Positions 63,201 through 64,000 of a stretch of 64,000 nt of DNA are shown here, one piece after another. The notes beneath the pieces were generated by a model. It worked only from the letters and a program-made list of their open reading frames with translations. It ran no database searches and was not told where the DNA came from. The translations under genes were made by a program, and so were the position numbers. Source of the stretch: Anarhynchus alexandrinus (lineage: Eukaryota; Chordata; Aves; Charadriiformes; Charadriidae); contig VUYV01000046.1 in assembly GCA_008711295.1 (NCBI GenBank), positions 1,489,904 to 1,553,903 of the forward strand. Reading direction: 5' to 3'. Positions within the stretch are counted from its first letter, which is position 1, and the number at the start of each line of letters is the position of its first letter.

Positions 63201-64000
63201 GCTTGTCACTCTCTATCATTTCATAAATCAAGAGAAATGGTGGATCCTTGAAAAATTCAATAGTTAAGTGCAGGTGCCAGAGTAAAATAGAATACAGAAC
63301 TCAGGTCAAGGAGAAACAATCCAGGTTCAAATAAAGAAAAAACTCTGTCAGGTAATAATCCCTTGAGCATTTCGCTTTAGGAATACAAGAGACCATCTGG
63401 AGTCTCCTGCTCCACAGAATAACTACTTGGAGTTTAGAAAGATACAGATGATGCCAACAATATGCTCCTCTTCTCTGCCCTTTCCCACACAACACAAGCC
63501 CCTAAACATTCACCAGTGTTCCTGTACCATAAGACTTTCAAAGTGCAAATGCCATACCCAGAGTTCGGACCTACTGATAAGATAAGCAGGACAAATCTGG
63601 TCTCAAACACCTGCTCCATAGTCTTGCTTTGGGCTAGCTCTGTGAATGGCTCATCAGCTGAAGTTGGAAGACAAATTTTATTTTTTTTATGTTCCCAAGG
63701 CCTGATCTGTGATTTTCAGTATGTTAATGATGCCTAAGCAATGGCTTGAAGTGCCTGCACGGATAGGAGAAAAACTGGGTGTCAATGGTTTAACCAATCC
63801 ACTCAAAGCTCTGGCAGAGTCCACAACTGGATGCAAATCTTCCAATATCTTTCTGTGTCTGCACACCTAGTGGGGCATAAAACTGAACCACAGTTGTGAG
63901 TCCAAGCACCTTCATCCATTTTGTCAATGGCATCAAAGGCTAAAACACCGTAGCCAAAACTCTCCTTTCTTATGAGGCTGTGGATGACTTTAACCTCTTG
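60212..64000. other. Intergenic DNA, nothing recognised
   Basis: It contains T-rich, ACT/AAT triplet-rich (about 61340-61450) and C10A8 (about 62391-62408) simple sequence. No CR1, LTR, exon or RNA gene is recognised. Confidence 0.55.

Overview
This is a stretch of vertebrate, almost certainly bird, nuclear DNA. The evidence is many CR1 LINE fragments ending in the ATTCTATG-type octamer tail, two LTRs of an avian endogenous-retrovirus family, and one intron-bearing potassium-channel gene. No species can be named from the sequence alone. Nothing resembles a bacterial operon, CRISPR array or phage, and I see no convincing new protein system.

Layout. Positions 1-22605 are the 3' part of the single large coding intron of KCNK9 (two-pore potassium channel TASK-3), read on the + strand. 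Exon 1, which encodes residues 1-94 in the family, is not in the window, so the intron is at least 22.6 kb long here. The intron holds polypyrimidine and polypurine tracts (1.5-4.8 kb), an LTR (5.2-6.4 kb), a small cluster of CRE-like sites (about 10.0 kb), two CR1 fragments (17.4 and 21.3 kb) and an old LINE relic (19.8 kb). The final coding exon is 22606-23447. It encodes residues 95-374 by human numbering, with no visible indel or stop. A 3' UTR with several AATAAA signals and simple repeats follows.

From about 24.6 kb to the end the DNA looks intergenic. In mammals COL22A1 lies on this side of KCNK9, but no exon of it is seen. This part is sparse to about 35.7 kb, with AT-rich blocks that look like conserved non-coding elements. 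It then becomes rich in CR1: seven clear copies plus smaller tails, including a 2.4 kb antisense copy that keeps pieces of the endonuclease and reverse transcriptase. A second LTR of the same family lies at 44.4 kb.

The most striking large-scale feature is a direct repeat of about 4.9 kb: 50393-55311 and 55313-60211. The copies differ by only four noticed single-base changes and one 20-bp indel, and they meet exactly at a single N. The likeliest explanation is an unmerged contig overlap (two alleles kept in tandem), not a biological duplication. Two other single Ns (11007, 48949) also look like contig joins; the one at 48949 cuts a CR1 copy in mid-element.
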